A stretch of DNA of 64,000 bases from Rhodoblastus acidophilus (lineage in GTDB: Bacteria > Pseudomonadota > Alphaproteobacteria > Rhizobiales > Beijerinckiaceae), in contig NZ_FYDG01000001.1 in the NCBI RefSeq assembly GCF_900187365.1, forward strand, positions 558,001 through 622,000, read 5' to 3'. The notes below the pieces were generated by a model that saw only the letters and a program-made list of their open reading frames with translations, made no database searches and had not been told where the DNA came from. Shown here one piece after another: positions 1-9,178 of the stretch. Each line of letters begins with the position of its first letter. Within the stretch, counting starts at the first letter, position 1. The position numbers and the translations under genes were made by a program.

Positions 1-2084
1 GCGACGCCGCCGTCGCCGTGCATCCCGACGATGAGCGCTACGCCCATCTGCAGGGCCGCAAGGTGGTGCTGCCGCTGGTCGGGCGCCTGATTCCCATCGT
101 CGCCGACGAATATTCCGACCCAGAGAAGGGTTCGGGCGCGGTGAAGATCACCCCGGCGCACGATTTCAACGATTTCGAGGTCGGCGCCCGCCATGGCCTG
201 CCGCTGATCAACATTCTCGACGCCGAAGCGCGGATTCTGGTGCGCGAGAACGAGGCGTTCCTTCAGGGCGTGATCGAGAACGACGATCTCGCGGAGACGC
301 TGGAGAGCCTGCACGGCCTCACCCGCGAGGAGGCGCGCAAGGCGGTGCTGGCGGCCATGGACGCGCGCGGCCTGGTGGCGACCGTTGAGTCGCATGAGCA
401 TCAGGTGCCGCACGGCGACCGCTCCGGCGTGGTGATCGAGCCGTGGCTCACCGACCAATGGTATGTCGACGCCAAAGCCCTGGCCGTGGAAGCCCTCGCC
501 GCCGTGCGCAAGGGCGACACGGTTTTCGTGCCGAAGAACTGGGAAAAGACCTATTTCGACTGGTTGGAGAACATCCAGCCCTGGTGCATTTCGCGGCAAT
601 TGTGGTGGGGGCACCAGATCCCCGCGTGGTATGCGCCCTGGGGCTCGGTCTATGTCGCCGAGACCGAGGAGGAAGCGCTGGCCGACGCCCTCGCCGATGC
701 GGTCAAGCGTGGGATTTACAGCGATTCCGAGGCCGACGCGCTCGCCAGCGACGCCGAGAAGTCGGCGGGCCTGCTCACCCGCGACGAGGACGTGCTCGAC
801 ACCTGGTTCTCCTCGGGCCTGTGGCCGATGTCCACGCTGGGTTGGCCGGACGAGCCGAACGATCTGGCGCAGCGCTATTCCACCGATGTGCTGGTGACCG
901 GCTTCGACATCATCTTCTTCTGGGTCGCCCGGATGATGATGTTCGGACTGCACTTCATGAAGAAGGTCCCGTTCAAGACCGTCTATCTCCACGCGCTGGT
1001 GCGCGACGAGAAGGGCGCGAAAATGTCGAAGTCGAAGGGGAACGTCATCGACCCCCTGCAACTGATCGACAGCTATGGCGCGGACGCGCTGCGGTTTACG
1101 CTGGCGGCGATGGCGGCGCAGGGCCGCGACATTAAGCTCGCCACCAGCCGCGTCGAGGGCTATCGCAATTTCGCGACCAAGCTGTGGAACGCCGCGCGCT
1201 TCGCCGAGATGAACCAGTGCTTCGCGCGGCCGGGCTTCGACGCGATGCGGGTCAACGAGACGCTGAACAAATGGATTCTCGGCGAGACGGCGCGCGCCGT
1301 GGCCGAGGTCGAAGCGGCGCTCGTCGCCTATCGCTTCAACGACGCCGCGCAGGCCGCCTATCGCTTCGTCTGGAACATTCTGTGCGACTGGCATCTTGAG
1401 CTGGCCAAGCCGCTGCTGCAGGGCGAGGACGGCCCGGCCAAGCAGGAGACGCGCGAGACCATCGCCTTCGTGCTCGACCAGAGCGCGAAACTGCTGCATC
1501 CGTTCATGCCCTTCATCACCGAGGAGCTGTGGGCCATCGCCGGCGAGCGCAACCCGCGCGAGAGCGTGCTGGCGCTGACGCTTTGGCCCGATCTCAAGGG
1601 GCTGGAGAACGCCCAGGCCGAGGCCGAAATCGGCCGCGTGGTCGATCTGGTGTCGCAGGTGCGCTCGGTGCGCGCCGAAATGAACGTGCCCGCCGCCGCG
1701 CAGATTCCGCTGGTTCTGGTCGCCGCCTCCGAGACCGACCAGGCCCATGCGCGGCGCTGGGAGGAGACGCTCAAGCGGCTGGCGCGGCTGTCGGAGATTT
1801 CGTTCGCCGACGCGGCGCCGGCGCAGGCGGTGCAGGTGGTGTCGCGCGGCACCGTGCTGGCGCTGCCGCTGGCGGGCGTGATCGACTTCGCCGCCGAGCG
1901 CGCGCGGCTGCAAAAAGCCATCGCCGCCGAGCACAAGGAGATCGGCAAGATCGACGCCAAGCTCGGCAACGCCGATTTCCTGCGCCGCGCGCCGGAAGAG
2001 GTGGTCGAGGAGAACCAGGAGCGCCGGGCCGACGCCGTGGCGCGCGTCGAGAAGATGCAGGCCGCGCTCAAACTGCTGGGCTGA
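1..2084 (+). CDS. valS: Valine--tRNA ligase, C-terminal part (5' end outside window)
   Basis: Class I aminoacyl-tRNA synthetase that charges tRNA-Val in the cytoplasm. The reading frame is open from base 3, so the gene begins upstream; about 694 residues are visible of a usual 900-950. The HIGH motif and start of the Rossmann fold are missing because of the window edge, not decay. Visible parts are the end of the CP1 editing domain, the class I signature KMSKSKGN (KMSKS at 1020-1034) followed by the typical IDPLQLIDSYGADALRF block, the anticodon-binding helical domain (about 1150-1700), and the C-terminal coiled-coil arm from about 1880 (FAAERARLQK...), which in ValRS contacts the tRNA elbow. 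The gene ends with TGA at 2082-2084. Identification is firm. Confidence 0.97.
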   Translation, partial: DAAVAVHPDDERYAHLQGRKVVLPLVGRLIPIVADEYSDPEKGSGAVKITPAHDFNDFEVGARHGLPLINILDAEARILVRENEAFLQGVIENDDLAETLESLHGLTREEARKAVLAAMDARGLVATVESHEHQVPHGDRSGVVIEPWLTDQWYVDAKALAVEALAAVRKGDTVFVPKNWEKTYFDWLENIQPWCISRQLWWGHQIPAWYAPWGSVYVAETEEEALADALADAVKRGIYSDSEADALASDAEKSAGLLTRDEDVLDTWFSSGLWPMSTLGWPDEPNDLAQRYSTDVLVTGFDIIFFWVARMMMFGLHFMKKVPFKTVYLHALVRDEKGAKMSKSKGNVIDPLQLIDSYGADALRFTLAAMAAQGRDIKLATSRVEGYRNFATKLWNAARFAEMNQCFARPGFDAMRVNETLNKWILGETARAVAEVEAALVAYRFNDAAQAAYRFVWNILCDWHLELAKPLLQGEDGPAKQETRETIAFVLDQSAKLLHPFMPFITEELWAIAGERNPRESVLALTLWPDLKGLENAQAEAEIGRVVDLVSQVRSVRAEMNVPAAAQIPLVLVAASETDQAHARRWEETLKRLARLSEISFADAAPAQAVQVVSRGTVLALPLAGVIDFAAERARLQKAIAAEHKEIGKIDAKLGNADFLRRAPEEVVEENQERRADAVARVEKMQAALKLLG

Positions 2085-2097
2085 GGGCGCTGCCGCA

Positions 2098-2450
2098 TCA
2101 GGTGGCAAAGGCGGGGCCGCGCAACAGCCGCAGCGCGGCCTCGTCGAGCGCTTCGACGCGGAGGCTGGCCTTGAACAGATAATCGAACGCGCTGGCCTCG
2201 CAGGCGGCCGGCGCCAGTTCGGCGCGTCGAGTCCAAAGAGCAGAATGAACGGCCGGTTCAGCAGCCGACGCCTCGGGCGGCGCCAAACGACAACCCGACC
2301 GCCCAGCAGCAGGCCCACCGGCAGCAGAGAGACGTCCTCCTCGTCGTCATCGACGATCAGGACGTTGGCCTGCGGGCGCATCTCCTTCAATTCCCACAGC
2401 GCGCCGCTTCGACAAGCATCGAGCGGAGCCACCCGCAGATCCCCAATGAT
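2098..2450 (-). pseudogene. Remnant of a response-regulator receiver domain (frameshifted, internally deleted)
   Basis: Read on the minus strand, one frame gives a receiver-like start, ANVLIVDDDEEDVSLL (acidic DDD pocket), and, only about 25 residues later, a beta-4-like stretch PFILLFGLDAP. The neighbouring frame then continues with CEASAFDYLFKASLR, which resembles the GAFDYLxKP alpha-4/beta-5 end of a receiver domain including the conserved lysine. A one-base insertion near 2225-2232 would explain the frame change. The region that should hold the phospho-acceptor aspartate appears deleted. It lies next to an orphan histidine kinase (2565-4673), so it may be that kinase's lost partner. The reading is mine from residue patterns; a chance resemblance is possible. 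Confidence 0.4.
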
Positions 2451-2482
2451 TGTTATTATTTTTAAATTAGGTTAATGTAGAA

Positions 2483-2510
2483 TTAGACTACGGAATTCCG
2501 CACTTATACT
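2483..2510 (+). promoter_or_regulatory. Possible promoter of the PAS histidine kinase gene
   Basis: A markedly AT-rich island (about 2450-2515) sits in otherwise GC-rich DNA just upstream of the kinase gene. It holds TATACT at 2505-2510, a good -10 box. The only candidate -35 is a poor TTAGAC at 2483-2488, 16 bases upstream. The call rests mainly on the -10 box and base composition. Confidence 0.35.
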
Positions 2511-2564
2511 TACGCTAGGTCAAGCATCTGCCGCCAACTCGTGAATTCGGGAGGGGTTAAGGCA

Positions 2565-4673
2565 ATGAATGCGCAATCTCTTCCGCCCCACACGCCAGAG
2601 GCGACGGAGCCTCATCCGGCGCAAGACCCGCAGACGCCGCGAGACGACACGCCGCATCAGCCGCCCCACGGACCGTCCAGCGACGCGCCAGACCTTGCGA
2701 CGCCAGACCTTGCGACTCCGGGCTTGGCGACTCCCGGCTTGGCGACGCCGGGCTTGGCGCCTTGGGCTGCGAGCCTCGCGCGCGCGCTCGTCCGCTCGCG
2801 CGCCGAGCTGCCGTCCTGGTTCTGCATCGCCGCCGGCCTCGCCGCCGCCTGCGCCGGCTGGGCGGCGCATCTGGCGCTTTTCGGCGTTTCGCGGCAAACG
2901 CCATTCATCACCTTCATTCCAGCCGTCAGCCTTGCCGCCCTGGCCGGCCCGCCGGCGATGGGAACGACGGCGGCGGCGGCCTCGGCCCTGATCGTGCTGA
3001 GCGCCGTCGCGCCCGTCCAGAGCGGCCGCGACGTGGCCGCGCTGGCCCTGTTCGTCTTGAACTCGGCCCTGACCGTGGGGCTGACGGAACTGCTCGCGCG
3101 CGTCTGGGCGGTGTCGCTGGCGCAAACGACCCGCGCGCATGTGCTTGAGCAGCTGAAGTCGGCCATTGTGGATTCCTCCGACGACGCGATCATCACCAAA
3201 ACGCTCGACGGCCGCATCACCAGCTGGAATCCCGCGGCGGAGCGCATCCTCGGCTATCGCGCCGAGGACATTGTCGGGCGGCCGGTGACGCTGCTGTTCC
3301 CGCCGCTGCGGATCGCCGAGGAAAGCGCCATTCTGGCGCAAGTGCGCGCCAGCGCGCGCGCCACGCATTATCGCACCCAGCGCATGACCAAGGACGGACG
3401 GACGCTCGACGTGGCGCTGACCATTTCGCCGCTGCGCGACGCCGACGGCCGCGTGATCGGCGCCTCGAAAATCCTGCGCGACGTCACGGAGCAAACGCGC
3501 AACGAGCACGCCCTGCGCGTGAGCGAGGCGCGGCTGCGTTTCGCGCTGGAGGGGGCGCGCGCCGCCACATGGCAATGGGACTGCCAGACCATGACCTCGT
3601 CCTGGGACCCGCATTTCTTCGCCCTGCACGGTCTCCACCCCGCCCGCGACCTGCCCTCCTTCGGCAATTGGCTGGCCAGCCTGCTGGAGGACGATCGCGA
3701 CCAGGCGGAACGGGCGGTGCGCGCCGCGCTGGCACCGGGCGCGGCTGACTACCACAGCGAATACCGGGTGCCCGCCCCCGGCGGCGGCCTGCGCTGGATC
3801 GAGATTTTCGGCCGCGTCGAGCGCGACCCCATGGGCGCGCCCTTGCGCATGTCGGGCATTTCGCTGGATGTGACGGAGCGCCATGCCGCATGGGAGGCGG
3901 CCGAGGCGGCCAACCGCGACCTCGCCCGCGCCAATGACAGCCTCAAGCGCTACGCCTATATCGCGGCCCATGACCTGCAAGAGCCGTTGCGCAAAATCCA
4001 GCAGTTCTCCGATCTGCTCGCGACGGAATGCGCGGGCGACATCAGCGACCAAGCGGCCTATTGCCTTGAGGTGATGCGCCAGTCGGCCGGGCGTCTGCGC
4101 GTCCTGATCAACAAGCTGCTGACATTCTCCGAGGCCGCCAACCGTCCGCTGTCCACGGCGCCGTTCGACCTCAACGCGGTGATGGAGCGTGTGGTCAAGA
4201 CCTGCGCCGCCGCCATCGAGGAAAGCGGGGCCGCGATCACGATCGGGACGCTGCCGACGCTGCGCGGCGACGAGACCCTGGTCGAGCAGGTGTTCGTCAA
4301 TCTGCTCACCAATGCGATCAAATATCGCCGCCCCGGCGCGGCGCCCGAAATCGCCCTCACCGCCGTCGCGGAGGGCGGCGGCGTGCTCTTGCGTTTTTCC
4401 GACAATGGCGTGGGAATCGCCGAGGAGGACCAGGCGCGCGTGTTCGAGCCGTTCGTCCGCTTGCGCGGGACGAACGGGGTCAAGGGCGCGGGCGTCGGTC
4501 TGGCCATCTGCGCCGCGATCTGCGAACGGCACGGGTGGCGCATCACGCTGGAGAGCCAACCGGGCGCGGGGACCGCGTTCCGCCTCGCCATTCCGGACGC
4601 GGAGCAGGCCTGTTCCGGGGCCGGCGCCTCGCCCGCCTCGAACCCGGAGCGGCGCTTCGATCAGGCGATTTAG
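2565..4673 (+). CDS. Membrane-bound PAS-PAS sensor histidine kinase
   Basis: Orphan sensor kinase of 702 residues. ATG 2565 is chosen over the in-frame GTG at 2541 because GAGGGG at 2551-2556 lies 8 bases before it. Order of parts: a proline/threonine-rich cytoplasmic head with five tandem P-D/G-L-A-T repeats (about residues 42-66); a hydrophobic multi-helix region at about 80-180 resembling the DUF4118/KdpD-type membrane sensor; PAS at about 197-309; a second PAS_3-like domain at about 319-440; HisKA with phospho-accepting H469 in AAHDLQEPLRK; and HATPase_c at about 570-690 with N box (NLLTNAIKYRR) and G boxes (DNGVGIAEED, GVGLAI). No receiver domain is attached and no intact response regulator is adjacent; a decayed receiver lies just upstream on the other strand. 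The signal sensed is unknown. Confidence 0.88.
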   Translation: MNAQSLPPHTPEATEPHPAQDPQTPRDDTPHQPPHGPSSDAPDLATPDLATPGLATPGLATPGLAPWAASLARALVRSRAELPSWFCIAAGLAAACAGWAAHLALFGVSRQTPFITFIPAVSLAALAGPPAMGTTAAAASALIVLSAVAPVQSGRDVAALALFVLNSALTVGLTELLARVWAVSLAQTTRAHVLEQLKSAIVDSSDDAIITKTLDGRITSWNPAAERILGYRAEDIVGRPVTLLFPPLRIAEESAILAQVRASARATHYRTQRMTKDGRTLDVALTISPLRDADGRVIGASKILRDVTEQTRNEHALRVSEARLRFALEGARAATWQWDCQTMTSSWDPHFFALHGLHPARDLPSFGNWLASLLEDDRDQAERAVRAALAPGAADYHSEYRVPAPGGGLRWIEIFGRVERDPMGAPLRMSGISLDVTERHAAWEAAEAANRDLARANDSLKRYAYIAAHDLQEPLRKIQQFSDLLATECAGDISDQAAYCLEVMRQSAGRLRVLINKLLTFSEAANRPLSTAPFDLNAVMERVVKTCAAAIEESGAAITIGTLPTLRGDETLVEQVFVNLLTNAIKYRRPGAAPEIALTAVAEGGGVLLRFSDNGVGIAEEDQARVFEPFVRLRGTNGVKGAGVGLAICAAICERHGWRITLESQPGAGTAFRLAIPDAEQACSGAGASPASNPERRFDQAI
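2688..2762 (+). repeat. Five tandem 15-bp units inside the kinase gene
   Basis: Five consecutive 15-base units start at 2688, 2703, 2718, 2733 and 2748. They keep the reading frame and encode P-D-L-A-T twice and P-G-L-A-T/P three times. Units differ by a few bases, so the array is not perfectly homogeneous. It lies in the N-terminal cytoplasmic head before the first membrane segment. Unit gain or loss would change linker length without breaking the frame. Confidence 0.9.
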
Positions 4674-4828
4674 CGCAAGCTTTACTATTTCCGTTGGCGC
4701 CGCATTCACCTTTCACAATTACGCTTCAACGCTCTGGCCGCAATGCTGCGGCGCCTTCCGCGCTTCATGTCAGAAGCTCATGATTGCGGCGCCCTCCTCG
4801 GGACGTCGTCTGGCATGGTGGCGACGCG

Positions 4829-6952
4829 ATGAAGCAGCTCTGGCGCAGGTTGAGGAATTGGCGCGCGGCGCGCCACGCGGACGCCGTGATGATCGAGGGT
4901 TTATTCGCGACGGAAATGGCCGGCGTCGCGGAGACGGACCTCCGCACCGGCAAGTTCACGCGCGTCAACGCCCGCATGTGCGCCATGCTCGGCCGCAGCG
5001 AGGCGGAGGTTCTGACCCTGGGGCCGGCCGATGTGCAGCCCCCCGAAGACGTCGCGCATATCATGCCGGAATTCGTCCGAAGCATGACCGAAAAGGGCCG
5101 CTGGGAAGGCGAAGTGCGCCACGTCCTGCCGGACGGCGAGATCGTCTGGGCGCGGCTCAACGCCATCGTGGTCGCGCGCGACGCGACGGGCGCGCCCCTG
5201 CGCGGCGTCGCCGTTCTGCTCGACACGACCGAGGCCCGCCGCGCCGACGCCAAGGTCCGCGAGCAGGCGGACCTGCTGAGAATGGGCCAGGCGATCGGCC
5301 GCATCGCCACCCTGCGCCGCGACGTCGCCTCGGGGCTGATCCACGCCGACGCCGCCGGCCGCAAGGTTCTCGCCCTGCCCGACGGCGACGCGCCGATTCG
5401 GACCGAGGACTGGCTCGAAACCATTCTGCCGGAAGACCGCGACCGCGTCGCCCGGCGGCTGCGCAAGGCTTTTGACAACAACGAGCCGGGCGTCAGCCTG
5501 GATTACCGCACCCTGTGTCCGCGCACCGGCCGGCTGCGCTACATCGAACTGCGCGCCCGCTACAGTTTCGGGCCGGACGGCAAGGCGACGACCTCCATCG
5601 GGGTCGGCATCGACGTGACCGAACGCCGCGAGGCGGAGCAACGCCTGACGCACGCCGCCAACCACGACGCCCTCACCGGCCTGCCCAATCGCGCGCTGTT
5701 CCGCACGCGGCTGGAGGAGGCGCTGGCGCGGGCGCGGCGCGGAATCCGCTTCGCCCTGCTTTGCCTCGATCTCGACCGTTTCAAGGAGGTCAACGACACG
5801 CTGGGCCATCCGGTCGGCGACCGGTTGCTGGTGGCGGCCGCCGCCCGGCTGCGCGCCGAATTGCGCGAGACCGACACGCTGGCCCGGCTCGGGGGCGACG
5901 AATTCGCCATCATCCAGTGCTGCCTGCTCGATCCGCAGGAGGCCTCGTCGCTGGCCCGGCGCGTCATCAACATCCTGTCGGCGCCGTTCGAGATCGACGG
6001 CCAGAAGATCGTGGTCGGCGTCAGCATCGGCATCGCCCTCTCGCCGGAGGACAGCGGCGAGGCCGAGAGCCTGCTCAGCGCCGCCGACATGGCGCTCTAT
6101 GGCGCCAAAGCGGACGGGCGCGGCGTCTGGCGCTATTTCGAGCCGGCGATGAACCGCCGCCTGCAGGAGCGCCGCCTGCTCGAACTGGACATGCGCCGCG
6201 CCCTCGCCGAGGGGCAGTTCGAATTGTTCTACCAGCCGATCATGGATGTGGAAACGCGCCGGGTGAAGACGTTTGAGGCGCTGCTGCGCTGGCGCCATCC
6301 CGAGCGCGGGCTGCTCGCGCCCGATCTGTTCATCCCGGTCGCCGAGGAGATCGGACTGATCGTGGAGCTTGGCGAATGGGTGTTGCGGCGGGCCTGCGCC
6401 GACGCCACGCGCTGGCCGCCCGGCGTCGGGCTCGCCGTGAATTTCTCGCCGGTGCAGTTCCAGTCGCGCCATCTGGTGGCGCAGATCGCCGGCGCGCTGT
6501 GCGACACCGGCCTGAGCCCCGGCCGGCTGGAGATCGAGATCACGGAAAACGTGTTGATCAAGGACAAGGAGGCCACGCTGGCCATCCTGCAGAGCTTGAA
6601 GGCGCTGGGGGTGCGCATCGCCATGGACGATTTCGGCACGGGCTATTCGTCGTTGAGCTATCTGCAGGCGTTTCCGTTCGACAAGGTGAAGATCGACCGC
6701 AGCTTCACCTGCGAACTCGACCAGTCGCGCAAGAGCAACGCCATCATCAAGGCCGTGGCCAGCATGTGCGACGGGCTCGACATGACCGTGGTGGCGGAGG
6801 GCGTGGAAACCGAGGGGCAGTTCGAGGCGTTGCAGCGCGAAGGCTGCAGCGAGGCGCAGGGTTTTTTGTTCAGCCGCCCCGTCGCCGCCGACGCCCTGCC
6901 CGCACTGCTCTGCGCCCTGAACGGCGCGCCGTGGACCCAGGCGGCGGAATAG
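4829..6952 (+). CDS. PAS-GGDEF-EAL cyclic-di-GMP turnover protein
   Basis: Soluble protein of 707 residues combining diguanylate cyclase and c-di-GMP phosphodiesterase domains. Residues about 23-135 form a PAS domain (WEGEVRHVLPDGEIVWARL core) and about 148-270 a PAS_3-like domain ending in DVTERREAEQR. The GGDEF motif is intact at residues 355-359 and is preceded by an RxxD inhibitory site (RETD), suggesting product feedback. The EAL domain begins near residue 455; EAL is at 483-485, with ENV, DDFGTGYSS and AEGVETE motifs present, so both activities could be functional. ATG 4829 is preferred; an upstream TTG at 4784 would add 15 residues, and neither has a strong ribosome site. It follows the kinase gene by 155 bp in the same direction. 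Confidence 0.88.
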   Translation: MKQLWRRLRNWRAARHADAVMIEGLFATEMAGVAETDLRTGKFTRVNARMCAMLGRSEAEVLTLGPADVQPPEDVAHIMPEFVRSMTEKGRWEGEVRHVLPDGEIVWARLNAIVVARDATGAPLRGVAVLLDTTEARRADAKVREQADLLRMGQAIGRIATLRRDVASGLIHADAAGRKVLALPDGDAPIRTEDWLETILPEDRDRVARRLRKAFDNNEPGVSLDYRTLCPRTGRLRYIELRARYSFGPDGKATTSIGVGIDVTERREAEQRLTHAANHDALTGLPNRALFRTRLEEALARARRGIRFALLCLDLDRFKEVNDTLGHPVGDRLLVAAAARLRAELRETDTLARLGGDEFAIIQCCLLDPQEASSLARRVINILSAPFEIDGQKIVVGVSIGIALSPEDSGEAESLLSAADMALYGAKADGRGVWRYFEPAMNRRLQERRLLELDMRRALAEGQFELFYQPIMDVETRRVKTFEALLRWRHPERGLLAPDLFIPVAEEIGLIVELGEWVLRRACADATRWPPGVGLAVNFSPVQFQSRHLVAQIAGALCDTGLSPGRLEIEITENVLIKDKEATLAILQSLKALGVRIAMDDFGTGYSSLSYLQAFPFDKVKIDRSFTCELDQSRKSNAIIKAVASMCDGLDMTVVAEGVETEGQFEALQREGCSEAQGFLFSRPVAADALPALLCALNGAPWTQAAE

Positions 6953-7075
6953 GCGCCGGCTTCGCCCGTTTGGCGGGCGCGAGGAATCTGTGTCTGCTGC
7001 GCAACAAGACGGGTTCAAACGCGTTTCCCTTCGTTATTGCGCGGGCTTCGCCGCGATTCAGCCATAAACTGGACG

Positions 7076-7094
7076 CTAGCTCAGGCTAGTTTTT
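7076..7094 (+). terminator. Possible short intrinsic terminator after the GGDEF-EAL gene
   Basis: A 5-bp perfect stem (CTAGC / GCTAG) with a TCAG loop is followed at once by five T residues at 7090-7094. The stem is short and AT-containing, so efficiency is doubtful, but placement between two same-strand genes fits. Confidence 0.35.
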
Positions 7095-7150
7095 AACGTG
7101 ACGGGCCCGGCCCCCAAGGGGGGGCGGACGACCCCGAGAGGAAACAGGCG

Positions 7151-7987
7151 ATGGCCGCGTATCGGCGTGTTTTTCTGGCTGCTGCTGCAGGCGCCTTTAT
7201 CACGGCCGCGCTATCGCCCGCCGGGCTGGCGTTCGACGGCCCCGAGACATCCGCGCTCGCCGCCGCCAAGCCCTTGCAAATGTTCAAGGACCCCCATCAG
7301 GCGCTGCAATCGGCGCTTGAAAGCTATCGCTCGGGCAACCCCGCCTCGTCGGTCGAGGCGCTGAAATACGCCGCCGCCGGCGGAGAGGCGCTGGCGCAGT
7401 GGAAGCTCGGCCGAATGTATGCGGACGGCGACGGCGTGCCCCGCGACGATTACAAAGCTTACCAATATTTTCAGGGCATTGTCGACAATTATGACGAGGA
7501 CACCGCCAACTGGCGTGAGAAGTCGGTGGTCGCCAGCGCCTTTGTCGCGGTCGGCCTGTTCAACCTGAAGGGCATTTCCGGCAACCGGCTGCAAGCCGAC
7601 GCGGAGGCGGCCCAGCGCCTGTTCATGTACGCCGCCACGCATTTCTCCGATTCCAACGCGCAGTATCAACTGGCTCGGCTCTATCTCGACGGCGCGGCCG
7701 GCGTGCCGAGGAATCACATGCAGGCGGCGCGCTGGCTCAATCTCGCGGCCGAGAAGAACCATGTCGAATCGCAGGCGCTGCTCGGCCAGCTGCTGTTTTC
7801 CGGCGACGGCGTTCCGGCGCAACGCGCGCGCGGCCTGATGTGGATGACGCTCGCCCGCGAAGGCGCCGGCGGCAAGACGCAGGACTGGATCCGGGCGCAA
7901 TACGAGCAGGCGATCCATGCCGCCAACGACGCCGACCGACAGGCCGCGCTGGTCTATCTGGAAGACCATCTGAAGCGCCGCTACTGA
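7151..7987 (+). CDS. exoR: ExoR-type periplasmic Sel1-repeat regulator
   Basis: 278-residue exported protein. In rhizobia ExoR is a periplasmic protein that binds the sensor ExoS and so restrains exopolysaccharide synthesis and promotes motility. Residues 1-27 look like a signal peptide (RR, hydrophobic stretch, then GLA/FDG). The mature part holds about four Sel1-like repeats, for example EALAQWKLGRMYADGDGVP, SNAQYQLARLYLDGAAGVP and SQALLGQLLFSGDGVP. The segment PHQALQSALESYRSGNPASS matches what I remember of the ExoR N terminus, and length agrees with the usual ~270. ATG 7151 follows a GAGAGGAAA ribosome site. No exoS/chvI pair is adjacent; the kinase/regulator pair at 46-48 kb is a different type. 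The regulatory role is inferred from the family. Confidence 0.75.
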   Translation: MAAYRRVFLAAAAGAFITAALSPAGLAFDGPETSALAAAKPLQMFKDPHQALQSALESYRSGNPASSVEALKYAAAGGEALAQWKLGRMYADGDGVPRDDYKAYQYFQGIVDNYDEDTANWREKSVVASAFVAVGLFNLKGISGNRLQADAEAAQRLFMYAATHFSDSNAQYQLARLYLDGAAGVPRNHMQAARWLNLAAEKNHVESQALLGQLLFSGDGVPAQRARGLMWMTLAREGAGGKTQDWIRAQYEQAIHAANDADRQAALVYLEDHLKRRY

Positions 7988-8128
7988 GAGCGGCGCGACG
8001 TCCAGCCCTCACAAGCCTTGCGACAATCCTGTTGAAACGCGGGCGCGCCCGTCGCGTCGCTCTTGCGCGCGCGGACGTCGGCGCGCGCAACCCGCGAGCG
8101 CCGTCGCCGGCTCGCGCCGAGCCAACAA

Positions 8129-8154
8129 AAAACCCGCCGTTTCCGGCGGGTTTT
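8129..8154. terminator. Bidirectional intrinsic terminator between convergent exoR and mipA
   Basis: AAAACCCGCC (8129-8138), loop GTTTCC, then GGCGGGTTTT (8145-8154): a ten-base perfect inverted repeat whose outer part supplies a T run on both strands. It lies between exoR (plus, ends 7987) and the MipA-like gene (minus, ends 8175) and would serve both. Confidence 0.85.
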
Positions 8155-8174
8155 CAACGGGCGTTCCAGCCGGC

Positions 8175-9041
8175 TCAGAACAAGCCGGGGATGAACTGTC
8201 CGGTGGTGCGGAAGCGGTAAGCCACTCCCAGACCATAGGTCCACTGGTTGCGGTCGCCATTGCCGGGGCTATACGCCAGCGGGCTGTCGGCGACGCTGCC
8301 GGTCAGGCGCTGGTAATTGGCGAAGGCGGTGGCGCGCCAGTCGTTGTTGACTTCGTAGCGCAGCGCCGTGGTGGCGCCCAGCGCCGTCAGGCCGCCGGTC
8401 GCGTCGTAACGGTAAAGCTTGCCGCCCAGCGCGTTGTTGGCCACGGCGTCGTTCTGCGACACGCTGAAATAGGACTTGGCGTATTTGTCGTTGCCGAAAT
8501 AGAAGCGCGGGCCGGCCGACAGGGTGAAGCCGCGCCAGCTCTGCCAGACGTCGCCGCCGACCGTGGCGACCAGACCGTCATGTCCGGTCACCGCCTGACG
8601 CAATTCCACGCGCAGCCGCGACCAGGACGTCGGGGTGATTTCGCCGAAGCCGCCGAGCTCCAGGCTGTAGGGCACGTAGCGCAGGCCCCGGAGCGCATTG
8701 TTGTCGCGGCTGGAGCGGTCGCCGACCAGACGGCCGACCGCGCCAAACCGGAACAGGTCGTCGCTGTAGAAAGAGAAGTTGAATCCGTCGTCTGGCGTGC
8801 TGAACGGCGCCTTTTCGCCGACGCGGCGCAGGCTGATTCCGGGGATGCCGGAGAAATCGTAGCGGCGGGCGCCCGGATAGGACGGACCGAAGCTGACCTG
8901 GCCGGAAACGGTGACGAACCAGTCCTCAAGCGCTGGCGCGGGAGTGACCGGCGCCTTGGAGGACGGCAAATCCGCCGCCTGGGCCGCGCATGCGGCGCCT
9001 GTCGCCAACAGGCAGAGGATATTTCGAGCAGCGAATTTCAA
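8175..9041 (-). CDS. MipA/OmpV family outer-membrane protein
   Basis: 288-residue beta-barrel protein of the outer membrane. The chosen start is TTG 9041, because a strong AGGAGA lies 8 bases upstream (complement of 9050-9055). It gives a clean signal peptide, MKFAARNILCLLATGAACAAQA, cleaved before ADLPSS. The rest shows alternating amphipathic strands rich in Tyr, Phe, Gly and Asn, and the chain ends in phenylalanine as outer-membrane proteins recognised by BamA usually do. Features such as GFNFSFYSDDLFRFG and GLGVAYRFRTTGQF fit the MipA/OmpV family; members are linked to scaffolding of murein enzymes or to small-molecule uptake, but the exact role here is unknown. Divergent from yidD, sharing the 9042-9178 spacer. 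Confidence 0.8.
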   Translation of the reverse strand: MKFAARNILCLLATGAACAAQAADLPSSKAPVTPAPALEDWFVTVSGQVSFGPSYPGARRYDFSGIPGISLRRVGEKAPFSTPDDGFNFSFYSDDLFRFGAVGRLVGDRSSRDNNALRGLRYVPYSLELGGFGEITPTSWSRLRVELRQAVTGHDGLVATVGGDVWQSWRGFTLSAGPRFYFGNDKYAKSYFSVSQNDAVANNALGGKLYRYDATGGLTALGATTALRYEVNNDWRATAFANYQRLTGSVADSPLAYSPGNGDRNQWTYGLGVAYRFRTTGQFIPGLF

Positions 9042-9178
9042 AACGGAATCTCCTGATTCCTTCGGTTGTAACAGTGGACCACGGCAGTGAACAGTCGCCG
9101 GCCGGCTCGCGTGGAGGGATTGTCGCACGCGTCGTTTTCTTGCAACAGTGCCGGAACGTCCAGCGGAATGGAAATCTC

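Noticed and set aside
2520-4709. Minus-strand frame of 729 codons over the PAS kinase
   Set aside because: Complement of a gene with clear PAS, HisKA and HATPase motifs; composition is shadow-like.
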